A stretch of DNA of 64,000 bases from an uncultured Paracoccaceae bacterium (GCA_947489325.1 CANLDA010000005.1:109334-173333), one strand, 5' to 3'. Positions 18,501 through 27,773 are shown, numbered from the stretch's first letter. Translations and numbers: made by a program. Notes: a model not told the origin generated them from the sequence alone.

Positions 18501-18954
18501 AGTTGCGCGCCTGCATCTGGAAACACACGACAAGGCCAAAGCGCAATTTTCCGGTGATTTCTCACTGACCTTTCATCTTGCGCCGCCGATTTTCAGTAAA
18601 ACCGGTCACGATGGGCGACCTGTGAAAAAAGAATATAGCGTACGCATGCTGCGGATGTTCAAGCTCTTGGCAAAACTGAAGAAACTGCGCGGCACGCCAT
18701 TGGACATTTTTGCCCGCACCGATGAACGCCGGATGGAGCGCGCCCTTATAAAACAATATGAGGCCGATATACGCCGTATTTTACGCAATCCGCCGCAAAA
18801 CCCCGACGCGGCAATTGCCATGGCCGAACTGCCCTTGCAGATCAAAGGGTTTGGCCCGGTGAAGATGGCCAATGCAGCAAAAGCCGCCAAACTGCGAGAG
18901 GAAATCCTTATCAGCTTGAATTCCAAAGCCTCAGATTCAAAAGCCGCAGAATAA
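15538..18954 (+). CDS. indolepyruvate ferredoxin oxidoreductase, fused alpha and beta subunits
   Basis: Predicted ThDP and Fe-S enzyme that decarboxylates aryl-pyruvates such as indolepyruvate to aryl-acetyl-CoA with ferredoxin as electron acceptor. The 1138-residue protein fuses the IorA-like part (about 1-700) to the gamma/IorB-like part (about 720-1138). HFCSGCPHNSST and GIGCHYM near 440-470 mark the ThDP domain. CEGCGDCGVQSNC near 640-655 is a cluster-binding motif, with further Cys after it. VVITGVGGTGVVTIG near 715 opens the gamma domain. The ATG at 15538 follows AGGGA; the frame is open further upstream. It is divergent from a LysR gene that may control it. Confidence 0.9.
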   Translation: MSIQSISLADKFDLKKNQILLNGTQALVRLMLTQKARDVAAGLNTAGYVTGYRGSPLGAVDSVMMRAEAQLQEADVLFQSGLNEDLAATALWGSQQAELRGEGKFDGVFGLWYGKGPGVDRTGDVMRHANMAGTSPHGGVLMAMGDDHTGESSTVLHQSEWALVDAYMPVVSPAGVQEIIDYGLYGIALSRFTGLWVGLKTMKDTIEATAVVNGALDRIDIKIPEFDMPEGGLNIRLIDTPHAQEARMIDHKRFAAEAFSHVNKMDKRIWGKPGAKIGFVAAGKNWLDLVHAMSLLGIDEDEAERLGITTYKVGQVFPLDMKGFHEWAEGLDLIVVVEEKRKLIEVQIKEAIFDDRRGRRVYGWHKGGGAGSMHGEELFPTRGALDPIMIAQKLGAILIEEGRGTEGVKAGIATLDEAQRADNAEEIATRIPHFCSGCPHNSSTKLPEGSRAYAGIGCHYMVQWMDRETTGFTHMGGEGANWIGEAPFSKRGHVFQNLGDGTYNHSGVQAIRAALAADTTITYKILYNDAVAMTGGQTNDGGLDAPKIAHELKAMGVQNLSVVYDEKEDIDPRAFPDGVPLHPRSELMSVQNKYSETKGVSAIIYVQTCAAEKRRRRKRGTFPDIDRRVFINTDVCEGCGDCGVQSNCISIVPVDTELGRKRAIDQSSCNKDFSCLHGFCPSFVTLQGAEIRKEATSSLDLPDMPAPAINPISGTHNVVITGVGGTGVVTIGAVLAQAAQIDGKAAGMMEMAGLAQKGGAVHIHCRLAETPADISAIRVATGECDALIGGDLVVSAGSKTLGLTRSGRTGAVINSHEIITGDFTRDTEFRIPSERLRLSLEARLQDNVMLFDASELSRVVLGDSIFSNMMIFGAAWQRGLVPISHAAIVEAIKLNGTAIERNQRAFEIGRWAVLYPKDAAALSAPNVINLPKTLEEKIAFRAAHLVTYQGKRLAKRYRKLVDSIADERLKDAVAKGYHKVLSYKDEYEVARLHLETHDKAKAQFSGDFSLTFHLAPPIFSKTGHDGRPVKKEYSVRMLRMFKLLAKLKKLRGTPLDIFARTDERRMERALIKQYEADIRRILRNPPQNPDAAIAMAELPLQIKGFGPVKMANAAKAAKLREEILISLNSKASDSKAAE

Positions 18955-19012
18955 GGGGTTTTCCTGACAGACCTCCGCCCTTATCTAGGCTGCGATGCTT
19001 GGAGAAACATCG

Positions 19013-19894
19013 ATGACCAATCAAAGCACAGTCGCCCGCGAAATCAGCTATGCGCATTCCGCGCAAACGCGCGGAGGGCGAACTGTGATCCGCACATTGG
19101 AAAACCTGACTGGCCGGATTGGCCTGATCAAACGCGCCAATGGTTATGCAACAGAGGTCGCTGAAGGACGCGATTTCTGGCAGGTGATGAAAGAGCGGTA
19201 CGGCCTAAAGCTCGAAATCATCGGCGGATCTTTGGATAATATTCCGCGTAAAGGGCCGCTTTTGGTGGTGGCCAATCATCCCTATGGCATTTTGGATGGG
19301 TTGATTATGGGGCATATCCTAAGTGAGACCCGCGGGGATTTTCGCATTCTCGCCAATCATGTGTTTCGTAAGGCCGAAGACCTTAACCGTATCGTTTTGC
19401 CCGTTAGCTTTGACACCACGAAAGAGTCGATGAAGCTGAACCTTCAAACCCGCAAACAGGCGCTGGATATGATGCACCAGGGTGGCGCGATCGGTATTTT
19501 TCCCGGTGGCACTGTCAGCACCGCACTGACGCCTTTTGGGCAACCACATGATCCGGGTTGGCGCAGTTTTACCGCGCGCATGGTGGTAAAATCGGATGCG
19601 CAGGTGGTGCCTATCTATTTTGATGGTCACACCAGTCGCCTGTTTCAGATCGCCAGCCATCTGCATGTGACATTACGCATGGGGTTTTTGATCCATGAAT
19701 TCAAAAAACGCGTGGATACGCCGGTGCGTGTGGTAATCGGCTCTCCCATTGGGCGTGACAAATTGGACAGCCTGACGGGGGATAGTAAGGGTTTGATGGA
19801 CTTCTTGCGTCAACAAACTTATGCTTTATCTCCGACGCAGGTGGGGCAATCCCCACTGGGGTATGAATTTGATGAGAAATACCGGGGTAGATAA
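19013..19894 (+). CDS. lysophospholipid acyltransferase family protein
   Basis: A 293-residue PlsC-type acyltransferase that probably moves an acyl group to a lysolipid at the inner membrane. The signature blocks are NHPYGILDG near residue 93 (the catalytic His-Asp pair, here spaced H-x5-D) and GIFPGGTVS near 160. This variant resembles the acyltransferases that act on ornithine-type lysolipids or hemolysin-like proteins more than plain PlsC, but the substrate cannot be read from sequence. The ATG at 19013 is preferred over 18995 because GGAGA precedes it by seven bases. It lies 58 bases after the ior gene and 18 before murI. Confidence 0.82.
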   Translation: MTNQSTVAREISYAHSAQTRGGRTVIRTLENLTGRIGLIKRANGYATEVAEGRDFWQVMKERYGLKLEIIGGSLDNIPRKGPLLVVANHPYGILDGLIMGHILSETRGDFRILANHVFRKAEDLNRIVLPVSFDTTKESMKLNLQTRKQALDMMHQGGAIGIFPGGTVSTALTPFGQPHDPGWRSFTARMVVKSDAQVVPIYFDGHTSRLFQIASHLHVTLRMGFLIHEFKKRVDTPVRVVIGSPIGRDKLDSLTGDSKGLMDFLRQQTYALSPTQVGQSPLGYEFDEKYRGR

Positions 19895-19912
19895 TCCCGG
19901 AAAGGGCAGGAA

Positions 19913-20725
19913 ATGGCAGTAGGTATCTTTGATAGTGGACTTGGCGGACTGACGGTTCTGGATGCTGTAACCAAGCGCCTGCCTGACGTGCCGTTTGTGT
20001 ATTACGGCGACAATGCCCATGCGCCATATGGGGTGCGGGATGCAGATGATATTTACAACCTGACAACCCGCGCGGTCGAACGTCTGTGGGAGGCAGGCTG
20101 TGATCTGGTCATTTTGGCGTGCAACACCGCCAATGCGGCGGCCCTGAGGCGGATGCAAGAAAGCTGGATTCCAACTGACAAACGTGTGCTTGGCGTGTTT
20201 GTCCCCCTGATTGAGGCGATGACCGAACGTCAATGGGGCGACAATTCGCCGCCACGTGAGGTTGCGGTGAAACATGTGGCGCTGTTTGCCACGCCAGCGA
20301 CCGTGTCCAGCCGTGCGTTTCAACGCGAGTTGGCCTTTCGCGCGATTGGCGTGGATGTTGAGGCACAGGCCTGTGGTGGCGTGGTGGATGCAATCGAAGA
20401 GGGTGATATGATCCTGGCAGAGGCGCTTGTGCGCAGCCATGTTGATGCCTTAAAGCGCAAGATGCCCACGCCGGATGCCGCCATCCTTGGCTGTACGCAT
20501 TATCCGCATATGCAAGAGGTGTTTCAAACAGCGCTGGGGCAGGGGGTAAAGGTGTTCTCGCAGGCCAACCTTGTGGCCGAAAGCCTTGCAGATTATTTGC
20601 AACGTCACCCCACAATGATGGGCACAGGCGATCAAAGCATGTTCATGACATCGGGTGATCCGCGTAAGGTCAGCGACAGGGCAACACAATTCTTGCGACG
20701 AAAAATTGACTTCATCGCGGCTTGA
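19913..20725 (+). CDS. murI: glutamate racemase
   Basis: Interconverts L- and D-glutamate, supplying D-Glu for peptidoglycan. The 270 residues fit the family. [13 protein letters not shown] at the N-terminus is diagnostic, [11 protein letters not shown] follows near residue 27, and the two catalytic Cys lie in ILACNTANA (near 70) and [11 protein letters not shown] (near 190). A good AGGGCAGGAA precedes the ATG. It follows the acyltransferase closely and may share its transcript. Confidence 0.95.
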   Translation: MAVGIFDSGLGGLTVLDAVTKRLPDVPFVYYGDNAHAPYGVRDADDIYNLTTRAVERLWEAGCDLVILACNTANAAALRRMQESWIPTDKRVLGVFVPLIEAMTERQWGDNSPPREVAVKHVALFATPATVSSRAFQRELAFRAIGVDVEAQACGGVVDAIEEGDMILAEALVRSHVDALKRKMPTPDAAILGCTHYPHMQEVFQTALGQGVKVFSQANLVAESLADYLQRHPTMMGTGDQSMFMTSGDPRKVSDRATQFLRRKIDFIAA

Positions 20726-20830
20726 TATGCCGCAAAGAAAGCATATACGGACTATGAAAGCCTGCGGGCGTGTTTCGTAAGTTACCTGAAAAGGTATCAA
20801 CGACATTTTTGACGGAAAGACAGGTCTGAC

Positions 20831-21859
20831 ATGACCCATAAAATCGCAATTCTGGGCGCTAGCGGATATACTGGTGCAGAACTTGTAAGGCTGATTGCCA
20901 CCCATCCCAGCATGGAAATCGTGGCGCTGTCGGCCAACTCTAAGGCGGGTCAATCCATGGCCGCGGTGTTCCCACATCTGCGCCATCTTGATCTGCCCGA
21001 TCTTGTGACCATCGAAGAGGTGGATTTTAACGGCGTCGATCTGGTGTTTTGCGCGCTGCCTCACGCCACCAGCCAACGGGTTATTCGTGACCTGCCCAAA
21101 TCCGTGAAAATCGTTGATCTGTCAGCAGATTTTCGGCTGCGTGACCCCGAAGAATACGCCAAATGGTATGGCGGTGAACATGCTGCGTTGGACTGTCAGG
21201 CAGAGGCCGTATACGGGCTGACCGAATTTTACCGCGAAGAAATCCGCGCTGCACGGCTTGTGGCGGGCACAGGCTGTAACGCGGCGACCGGGCAGTTTGC
21301 CTTGCGGCCTTTGATCGTGGCGGGTGTGATTGATCTGGACAACATCATTCTTGATCTGAAATGCGCCGTGTCCGGGGCAGGGCGCAGCCTGAAAGAAAAC
21401 CTGCTGCATGCCGAACTGAGCGAAGGTTATCACGCCTATGCGATTGGTGGCACGCATCGTCATCTGGGCGAATTTGATCAAGAATTCAGCGCCATTGCGG
21501 GGCGCGAGGTCAAGGTGCAGTTTACGCCGCACTTGATTCCGGCCAATCGTGGCATTCTGGCGACGGTTTACGTGCATGGCGATGCGGCGGAAATTCACGC
21601 GACATTGGCGGCCGCTTATGGTGAAGAACCTTTTGTCGAAGTTCTGCCCTTTGGTGAGGCCCCCAGCACACGCCATATTCGGGGCAGCAACTTTTGCCAT
21701 ATCGGTGTGACCAGCGATCGGATCGAAGGGCGCGCCATTATTGTGGCAGCCTTGGATAACCTGACCAAAGGGTCCAGCGGTCAGGCGTTGCAAAACGCCA
21801 ACCTCATGCTGGGCGAAGAGGAAACAGCGGGCCTGATGTTGGCGCCATGTTTCCCTTGA
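20831..21859 (+). CDS. argC: N-acetyl-gamma-glutamyl-phosphate reductase
   Basis: Reduces N-acetylglutamyl phosphate to the semialdehyde with NADPH in arginine synthesis. The 342-residue protein begins with the Rossmann motif [15 protein letters not shown] and has the catalytic Cys in [12 protein letters not shown] near residue 150, matching the longer ArgC type. The 105-base upstream gap contains a short inverted repeat (TACCT-GAAA-AGGTA near 20783) that could be a regulatory site. ccmE follows after 31 bases and is probably co-transcribed. Confidence 0.95.
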   Translation: MTHKIAILGASGYTGAELVRLIATHPSMEIVALSANSKAGQSMAAVFPHLRHLDLPDLVTIEEVDFNGVDLVFCALPHATSQRVIRDLPKSVKIVDLSADFRLRDPEEYAKWYGGEHAALDCQAEAVYGLTEFYREEIRAARLVAGTGCNAATGQFALRPLIVAGVIDLDNIILDLKCAVSGAGRSLKENLLHAELSEGYHAYAIGGTHRHLGEFDQEFSAIAGREVKVQFTPHLIPANRGILATVYVHGDAAEIHATLAAAYGEEPFVEVLPFGEAPSTRHIRGSNFCHIGVTSDRIEGRAIIVAALDNLTKGSSGQALQNANLMLGEEETAGLMLAPCFP

Positions 21860-21890
21860 TTGCCAAAGATTGGATTGCAAAGGAAAGCGG

Positions 21891-22337
21891 ATGAAAAGCC
21901 TGAAAAAGCAACGCCGTGTTCAAATCATCGTGGTGGCCGCGGTCGCATTGGCCCTGTCCACCGCATTGATTGGGTATGCCTTGCAAGATGGGATCAACTT
22001 CTTCCGCTCTCCGACGCAGGTATTGGAAGAGCCGCCTGCACCAAATGAGGTGTTTCGTATTGGAGGGCTGGTCGAAGAAGGCAGCCTTGTGCGCGGCCAA
22101 GGCGAGGCCGTGACGTTTTCAGTGACCGATACAAATGCGTCAGTGCCTGTCAGTTTTGTCGGTGTGTTGCCTGACCTTTTTGAAGAAAATCAAGGCATGG
22201 TCGGGACAGGAAAGTACGTCAATGGCGTCTTTGAAGCCTCTGAAATTCTTGCAAAACATGATGAATCATATCTGCCAAAAGAAGTGGTGGATGTGTTGAA
22301 AGAACAAGGCGTTTATCAAGAAAGCGCCGAAGAATAA
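21891..22337 (+). CDS. ccmE: cytochrome c maturation heme chaperone CcmE
   Basis: Membrane-anchored periplasmic chaperone that holds heme covalently and hands it to the CcmF/CcmH lyase. The 148-residue protein has one N-terminal membrane segment (about 11-31), an OB-fold domain, and the heme-binding His123 with Tyr127 in LAKHDESYLPKE. The ATG at 21891 follows AAGGAAAG. ccmF and ccmH, often next to ccmE, are not present here; the gene is followed by an intergenic repeat and a convergent lipoprotein gene. Confidence 0.94.
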   Translation: MKSLKKQRRVQIIVVAAVALALSTALIGYALQDGINFFRSPTQVLEEPPAPNEVFRIGGLVEEGSLVRGQGEAVTFSVTDTNASVPVSFVGVLPDLFEENQGMVGTGKYVNGVFEASEILAKHDESYLPKEVVDVLKEQGVYQESAEE

Positions 22338-22343
22338 ACCTGC

Positions 22344-22388
22344 ATCTCAGGGGCGCGTGCCCCTGAGATATTTTACCCAAGAGAAAAT
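22344..22388 (-). repeat. Rhodobacteraceae-type intergenic repeat, copy 2 (inverted)
   Basis: On the minus strand it reads TTTTCTCTTGG, then AAAATATCTCAGGGG and GCCCCTGAGAT, the same block order as the copies at 7855 and 42181. ATCTCAGGGGC-GCGT-GCCCCTGAGAT is a perfect 11-bp stem. On the plus strand the stem is followed by ATTTTACC, so it may also end the ccmE transcript. Confidence 0.6.
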
Positions 22389-22400
22389 CCCAAACTTGGA

Positions 22401-22859
22401 CTATTGCGGCAATGGCTTTGCAAGGTCGATGATATGCGGAGCACGGCCTTTTTGGCGAATGGCGCAAAGTGAGGACGAAAATCGCGGCAATTTTGTCAGA
22501 GGGGAGTATGTACGCCCGGCAAATTGATCTTTATCGCAATATGGAATTTGCACCCGATCATACCCTTGATCTGTCATGCATTGGCGGGCCACTTTGGCGC
22601 GTAGTCCTTCGTTCAGATCCACCACAACCAGTTCGTAATGAGAGATTCTATAGCGTTTCTTGTGGGCATCCCAATAACCATAGACCGGTTCCCAATCATG
22701 GACGATACGCGGAGGCACCTGGTGTTGGGCCGTGACCTCGCATTGGATTTTGGCAGATTGGGGTGCCTTGGCGGGAACACCTTCTTTGTAATAGGTGGTG
22801 TAGTTGAGGCAGCCACCAAGAGCCAGAAGAGCAACAAGTGCAGATGTGTAACGCATCAT
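22401..22859 (-). CDS. predicted lipoprotein, unknown function
   Basis: Not recognised beyond its sorting signal. The 152-residue product starts MMRYTSALVALLALGGC, a signal peptide ending in a clear lipobox (LGGC, Cys17), so the mature protein should be lipid-anchored. The mature part has three further Cys (in KIQCEV, ARQCMT and IPYCDK) plus one near the C-terminus (SSLCAIR), enough for two disulfides. The start is placed at 22859 because AGGAA lies upstream and the signal peptide begins there; the frame is open further. It converges with ccmE and is divergent from trkA. Confidence 0.75.
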   Translation of the reverse strand: MMRYTSALVALLALGGCLNYTTYYKEGVPAKAPQSAKIQCEVTAQHQVPPRIVHDWEPVYGYWDAHKKRYRISHYELVVVDLNEGLRAKVARQCMTDQGYDRVQIPYCDKDQFAGRTYSPLTKLPRFSSSLCAIRQKGRAPHIIDLAKPLPQ

Positions 22860-22947
22860 GCATTCCTTTCTGTCAAATAGTCTAACCATTTGACGATAAC
22901 CTGTCGATCTGACACACCAAGAGTGAAGATTAACCGAAGAGGCCCCT

Positions 22948-24324
22948 ATGAAGGTCATCATCTGCGGCGCCGGTCAAGTAGGCTGGCAAATCGCGCGGCA
23001 TCTGTCTGGCGAAAATAATGACGTTACGGTCGTGGATAATAACCCCGACCTGGTGCGACGGGCAACTGATACATTGGACGTGCAGGGGATTGCGGGGTTT
23101 GCCAGCTATCCGGATGTGTTGGATCGCGCCGGTGCGCGCGATGCTGACATGATTATTGCCGCGACACATTCAGATGAAGTCAATATGGTCACCTGTCAGG
23201 TGGCGCATTCGGTCTTTGCCATTCCGCGCAAGATTGCACGTTTGCGCAGTCAGTCTTATTTGGATGCGATCTATTCGGATCTGTATCGCCGGGATCACAT
23301 GCCAATTGATGTGGTGATCAGTCCGGAACAAGAGGTGGCGTCGGCGGCGCTCAAACGCTTGTCAGCGCCGGCTGCATTTGACACAGAAACCTTTTTGGAT
23401 GGGCGCGTGCAGATGCTGGGGATCGCGCTGGATGAGGATTGTCCGGTCGTGAACACACCCCTGCGACAATTGTCTGATCTGTTTTCCACATTGCGTGCTG
23501 TGGTTGTTGGGGTACGTCGTGAAGGGCGGTTGTTCGCACCAGAGGCTGGAGATCAGCTTTTTGTGGGGGATGAATGTTATATTTTTACGCGCGTAGAAGA
23601 TGTCCCGCGCACGTTGGAAATTTTTGGCAAGTCTAACCAAAAACAAGAACGCATTGTCATTGTGGGCGGCGGGACAGTCGGGCTTTTGGTGGCGCAAAAA
23701 CTGGAAGCACGAACCGAACGTGTACGCACCCGAGTGATTGAACGCAGCCGAAGCGTGGCAGAAAAAGCAGCCGAAGCACTGGAACGTACGATCGTTTTGA
23801 ACGGGGACGGTTTGGATTCAGGTATTTTGGCAGAGGCGTCTATTGATCGGGCCGATGCGATTCTTGCGGTGACGGATGACGATAAAACCAACATGTTGGC
23901 AGCGGTGCGCGGGCGCGCGCAGGGCTGTACTATGGCGATTGCGCTGGTGAATGATCCGACACTGGTGCCTTTGATGTCGCATCTTGGGGTGGATGCCTAT
24001 ATCAACCCGCGCGGCACAACTGTGAGTTCGATCCTGCGCCATATTCGCCACGGCAAAGTAAAAGATGTGTATTCCCTTGGGGATGCCGAGGCCGAGATCA
24101 TCGAGGCAGAGGTGCTGTCTACGTCCTCGATCTCAGGGCAAAAAGTACGCGACATTGATTTCCCCGAAGGTGTGTTGATTGGTGCAATCAAAAAAGGTGA
24201 AGAAATCATCAAACCAACAGGTGGCACTCGAGTGGATGAAGGCGATGTGATTGCGATCTTCTGTATTGCCTCCGATGTGCCTGAAGTCGAACGCCTGCTG
24301 CAAGTCTCGATAGATTTCTTTTGA
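22948..24324 (+). CDS. trkA: Trk potassium uptake regulatory protein
   Basis: Cytoplasmic NAD-binding ring protein that gates the TrkH potassium channel. The 458 residues hold two KTN/RCK-N plus RCK-C modules: ICGAGQVGWQIARHL at residues 4-18 and IVGGGTVGLLVAQKL near 235-250 are the two Rossmann loops. The gene is followed after 3 bases by trkH, forming a two-gene unit, and then by hfq and hflX, a gene order common in Rhodobacteraceae. Confidence 0.95.
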   Translation: MKVIICGAGQVGWQIARHLSGENNDVTVVDNNPDLVRRATDTLDVQGIAGFASYPDVLDRAGARDADMIIAATHSDEVNMVTCQVAHSVFAIPRKIARLRSQSYLDAIYSDLYRRDHMPIDVVISPEQEVASAALKRLSAPAAFDTETFLDGRVQMLGIALDEDCPVVNTPLRQLSDLFSTLRAVVVGVRREGRLFAPEAGDQLFVGDECYIFTRVEDVPRTLEIFGKSNQKQERIVIVGGGTVGLLVAQKLEARTERVRTRVIERSRSVAEKAAEALERTIVLNGDGLDSGILAEASIDRADAILAVTDDDKTNMLAAVRGRAQGCTMAIALVNDPTLVPLMSHLGVDAYINPRGTTVSSILRHIRHGKVKDVYSLGDAEAEIIEAEVLSTSSISGQKVRDIDFPEGVLIGAIKKGEEIIKPTGGTRVDEGDVIAIFCIASDVPEVERLLQVSIDFF

Positions 24325-24327
24325 TCA

Positions 24328-25845
24328 ATGGGCGCCGCTATCCTCAGGTTACCGCTATTTATTCTTATCATTGGGGTTTTTGCCCTATCGATGCTGGTGC
24401 CAGCGGGATATGCGGTATCACTGGAACATTTTACTGTTGCCCGTAGTTTTCTCTATGGCGCTATCCTTACACTTGCTGGGTTATCCCTTGTGGCACTTGC
24501 GGCTTTGGGACGTGAACGGGATCAGACCACCCTTAGCCAGTTGCTTGCGTTATTTGGAACTTTCACGGTGTTGCCAGTCATCTTGGCGGTGCCATTCTAT
24601 GAGGGCGTGGGCAATACGAGCTTTTTGAATGCCTATTTTGAAATGGTGTCTTCGATCACCACTACCGGCGCCACCTTGTTTGAGGAACCTGACAGATTGT
24701 CGCCCGCGCTACATTTATGGCGTGCACAGGTTGCATGGTTGGGCGGATTAATCATGTGGATAGCAGCAGCGGCGGTTTTCACCATTCTTAGTCTGGGTGG
24801 ATTTGAGGTGACAGCGCAAGGTGGGCCAAGAACAGCGGAGATACAACCTGGTCAGATTGCTGTAATCGATCCGGCACGGCGTTGGGTGAGGGCAACTCTG
24901 GCTTTGGTGCCAATTTATGCGCTGCTGACGCTGGCTCTTTGGGTCATGCTGATGGTACTGGGCGAAGCCCGGCTTGAGGCGCTTGTGCATGCCATGTCGG
25001 TGATGTCGACTTCGGGTATTTCTGCCGCCAACGGGATGCCGGGTAACGGGGCAGGGATACCGGGTGAAATCGTAGTGTTCTTGTTTATGTTTTTTGCCTT
25101 GGCGCGGGCCACATTTTCGGCCGACACGGGGGCGGTGAAACGCGATAGCGTGATGGAAGATCCAGAGCTGCGCCTTGGCCTGTTGCTGGTGTTTGGGGCA
25201 ACGGTTTTGTTGTTCCTGCGTCACTGGCTTGGGTCTTATGAGGTCAATGAACAGGAAAACCTGCCCGCCGCGCTTTCGTCGATCTGGGGCGCTTTGTTTA
25301 CGGTCATGTCTTTTCTGACCACCACCGGATTTGAAAGTGCCCAATGGAACGAGGCCCAAAGCTGGTCCGGTTTGGGCACGCCCGGCCTTATCCTTATGGG
25401 GCTGTCGTTGATGGGGGGCGGGGTTGCCACCACAGCAGGCGGTGTGAAATTGTTACGTGTTTTCGCGCTTTACCTTCAAGGGTTACGCGAGATGGAAAAG
25501 CTTGTGCATCCATCGTCGGTCAGTGGCGCAACCACGCATTCGCGGCGGATCAGGCGTCAGGGTGCGGTGATTGCATGGGTATTTTTCATGCTGTTTGCCA
25601 TGTCTCTGGCGCTTGTGGTTTTGGTTTTGACAATTTGTGGTGTGGATTTTGAGCCGGCTATGGTGATGAGCGTCGCCTCCCTTTCAACCACAGGCCCGTT
25701 GATTGAACTGGCCTCGGAATCCACAATCAATCTTTTGACGCACAGCAATTGGGTCAAAGGGACCTTATGTGCTGCAATGGTGCTGGGACGCCTTGAAACA
25801 TTGGCGATCATTGCGCTTTTGTCGCCCGGTTTGTGGCGAAAATGA
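24328..25845 (+). CDS. trkH: Trk/Ktr-type potassium transporter membrane subunit
   Basis: Inner-membrane K+ uptake channel gated by TrkA. The 505-residue chain is very hydrophobic, with about 10-12 membrane segments in four pore repeats. The selectivity-filter-like motifs are visible in order: SITTTGA, SMTSG-type MSTSGIS, FLTTTGFE and SLSTTGPL. The start codon lies 3 bases after the trkA stop, indicating translational coupling. Confidence 0.93.
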   Translation: MGAAILRLPLFILIIGVFALSMLVPAGYAVSLEHFTVARSFLYGAILTLAGLSLVALAALGRERDQTTLSQLLALFGTFTVLPVILAVPFYEGVGNTSFLNAYFEMVSSITTTGATLFEEPDRLSPALHLWRAQVAWLGGLIMWIAAAAVFTILSLGGFEVTAQGGPRTAEIQPGQIAVIDPARRWVRATLALVPIYALLTLALWVMLMVLGEARLEALVHAMSVMSTSGISAANGMPGNGAGIPGEIVVFLFMFFALARATFSADTGAVKRDSVMEDPELRLGLLLVFGATVLLFLRHWLGSYEVNEQENLPAALSSIWGALFTVMSFLTTTGFESAQWNEAQSWSGLGTPGLILMGLSLMGGGVATTAGGVKLLRVFALYLQGLREMEKLVHPSSVSGATTHSRRIRRQGAVIAWVFFMLFAMSLALVVLVLTICGVDFEPAMVMSVASLSTTGPLIELASESTINLLTHSNWVKGTLCAAMVLGRLETLAIIALLSPGLWRK

Positions 25846-25884
25846 CGTCAAACCGGAATGTTTTGCCGTAACGACATGTTTTTA

Positions 25885-25912
25885 GGGGTGGAAACTCGGT
25901 AAACTCCACTCC
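25885..25912 (+). other. hairpin in the leader region of hfq
   Basis: GGGGTGGA and TCCACTCC form an 8-bp stem (one G-U wobble) with a 12-base loop, 60 bases before the hfq start. There is no T-run. It may be part of the hfq 5' untranslated region or the end of the trkH message; the function is unknown. Confidence 0.3.
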
Positions 25913-25972
25913 ATACTTAGAATGAATTTACTTTGCTCCCGTGGCACGAAACAAGAACAAAGGCGAAAAGCA

Positions 25973-26212
25973 ATGGCTTCGGATAGACAGAATCTTCAGG
26001 ATGCATTCCTTAATCATGTTAGAAAGACCAAGGTTCCGGTCACAATTTTCCTGATCAACGGTGTGAAACTGCAAGGCGTGATCACGTGGTTTGACAACTT
26101 TTGTGTGCTTTTGCGTCGCGATGGCCAAAGCCAGCTTGTGTATAAACACGCGATTTCAACAATCATGCCGTCCCAACCGATCAGCCTGTACGAGGGTGAA
26201 GACGCCTCTTGA
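25973..26212 (+). CDS. hfq: RNA chaperone Hfq
   Basis: Hexameric Sm-like protein that promotes pairing of small RNAs with mRNAs. The 79-residue protein has the Sm1 motif ([20 protein letters not shown] in part) and the Sm2 segment ending YKHAIST. The short C-terminal tail is typical of Rhodobacteraceae. The ATG at 25973 is chosen over the open upstream frame because [14 protein letters not shown] is the standard start and AAGGCGA lies before it. It overlaps hflX by one base. Its presence is relevant to the small-RNA candidates in this window. Confidence 0.96.
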
Positions 26213-27483
26213 TGGAGCATGAAACCCGCATCACCCGCGCATGGGTGTTGCGACCAGAAGTCAAAACCGCGAACCCACGTCGTGAGGCCTCTTTCGCTTT
26301 GGAAGAGGCCGTTTCCTTGGCGGATGCCTTGCCCAACCTTGATGTGTTGGGCGCAACAGTTGTGCGGTTGCAAAAACTTCATCCCGGGATGTTGTTTGGG
26401 TCTGGAAAAATCAAAGAACTGAAAGCGATTTTTGAAGCTGAAGAAGTTGAACTGGTTTTGATCGATGGGTCGGTTTCGCCTGTTCAGCAACGCAACCTTG
26501 AAAAAGAGTGGGGCGTTAAGCTGTTGGATCGCACAGGGCTGATCCTTGAAATTTTCTCGGACCGGGCGCGTACGCGCGAAGGTGTGTTGCAGGTGGAAAT
26601 GGCCGCGCTGACCTATCAGCGCACGCGCCTTGTGCGGGCTTGGACCCACCTTGAACGCCAACGTGGTGGTTTGGGCTTTGTTGGTGGACCTGGTGAGACC
26701 CAGATTGAGGCCGACCGCCGTGCCATCGATGAACAGTTGATCAGCCTGCGCAGGCAGTTGGCCAAAGTGGTGAAAACGCGCGAATTGCACCGCGGTGCGC
26801 GTGCCAAGGTGCCCTATCCGATTGTCGCGCTTGTGGGATACACAAACGCCGGAAAATCCACTTTGTTCAATCGCCTCACCGGGGCTGAAGTGTTTGCCAA
26901 AGACATGCTCTTTGCCACGCTTGATCCAACGATGCGCAAGCTTGAATTGACAGATGGGCCAGAGGTGATTTTGTCTGACACGGTTGGGTTTATCTCTGAT
27001 TTGCCCACCGAATTGGTTGCCGCCTTTCGTGCCACGCTTGAAGAGGTGCTTGCGGCCGATCTGATTTTGCATGTGCGTGATATTTCGCATTCTGAATCTG
27101 AAAATCAGGCACAGGATGTCCAAGAAATCCTGACATCATTGGGTGTAGATGAAGACACGCCGATGATCGAAGTCTGGAACAAGCTTGATCTGATGGTCGG
27201 AGAAGAGGGCGATGCGCTGCGTGCCACTGCTGCTCGCCAAGAGGATATTTTGGCCATCTCTGCAATTTCGGGCGAGGGGTTGGATAATCTGATCGAGGCT
27301 GTGTCGGTCAAACTGGTTGGCGAGCGCAAGACAGAAGTTCTTTCGCTGCCATTCTCGGCAGGCAAACAGCGTGCTTGGTTGTTCAAGGAAAATCTGGTTG
27401 AGGCCGAAGAGCAGGACGAAACCGGTTTTCAGATTACGGTGCGCTGGACCGCGCGGCAGTCAGCGACGTTTCAAAAACTCTGA
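26212..27483 (+). CDS. hflX: GTPase HflX
   Basis: Ribosome-associated GTPase that splits stalled ribosomes, for example after heat stress. The 423-residue protein has the HflX-specific N-terminal domain with the glycine-rich GGLGFVGGPGETQIEADRR loop near residue 155, then the G domain with GYTNAGKST (G1), DTVGFI (G3) and NKLD (G4). The ATG overlaps the hfq stop codon (TGATG), so it is coupled to hfq. The last 13 bases overlap a convergent gene. Confidence 0.95.
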   Translation: MEHETRITRAWVLRPEVKTANPRREASFALEEAVSLADALPNLDVLGATVVRLQKLHPGMLFGSGKIKELKAIFEAEEVELVLIDGSVSPVQQRNLEKEWGVKLLDRTGLILEIFSDRARTREGVLQVEMAALTYQRTRLVRAWTHLERQRGGLGFVGGPGETQIEADRRAIDEQLISLRRQLAKVVKTRELHRGARAKVPYPIVALVGYTNAGKSTLFNRLTGAEVFAKDMLFATLDPTMRKLELTDGPEVILSDTVGFISDLPTELVAAFRATLEEVLAADLILHVRDISHSESENQAQDVQEILTSLGVDEDTPMIEVWNKLDLMVGEEGDALRATAARQEDILAISAISGEGLDNLIEAVSVKLVGERKTEVLSLPFSAGKQRAWLFKENLVEAEEQDETGFQITVRWTARQSATFQKL

Positions 27484-27773
27484 GCTGTTTCAGGCAGTGG
27501 CAAGCAGCCCGGCAGCCCGGCGGGCAAAACCAGCCATGCCCCATGTTGATACAGCGCGCGGCTGAACCCCGCGCGTTCTGATGTCAGGGTCACGCTGAAC
27601 CGATTGGCCGACAAAATGGCGCTGTCTTCTGGCAGGGTTTGTAAAAACACCTGCGTGGGAAACATCACCACAGAGGCAGGTGCTGCATCGCTCATCAATC
27701 CCACAATAATCAGCGTACAAAGCCAGCCCAGAAACATCAGGGGCAGGGCGATCAGACCCGATTTAATAGTCAT
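27471..27773 (-). CDS. small membrane-anchored hypothetical protein, 100 aa
   Basis: Not recognised. One N-terminal hydrophobic segment (about residues 5-27, LIALPLMFLGWLCTLIIVGL) is followed by about 70 residues likely to face the periplasm. It is the last gene of the four-gene flavoprotein operon, starting 11 bases before the end of the gene upstream of it, and its 3' end overlaps the convergent hflX gene by 13 bases. That tail-to-tail overlap is unusual for an unrelated gene pair. It could be a small accessory subunit of the operon's membrane system. Confidence 0.65.
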   Translation of the reverse strand: MTIKSGLIALPLMFLGWLCTLIIVGLMSDAAPASVVMFPTQVFLQTLPEDSAILSANRFSVTLTSERAGFSRALYQHGAWLVLPAGLPGCLPLPETAQSF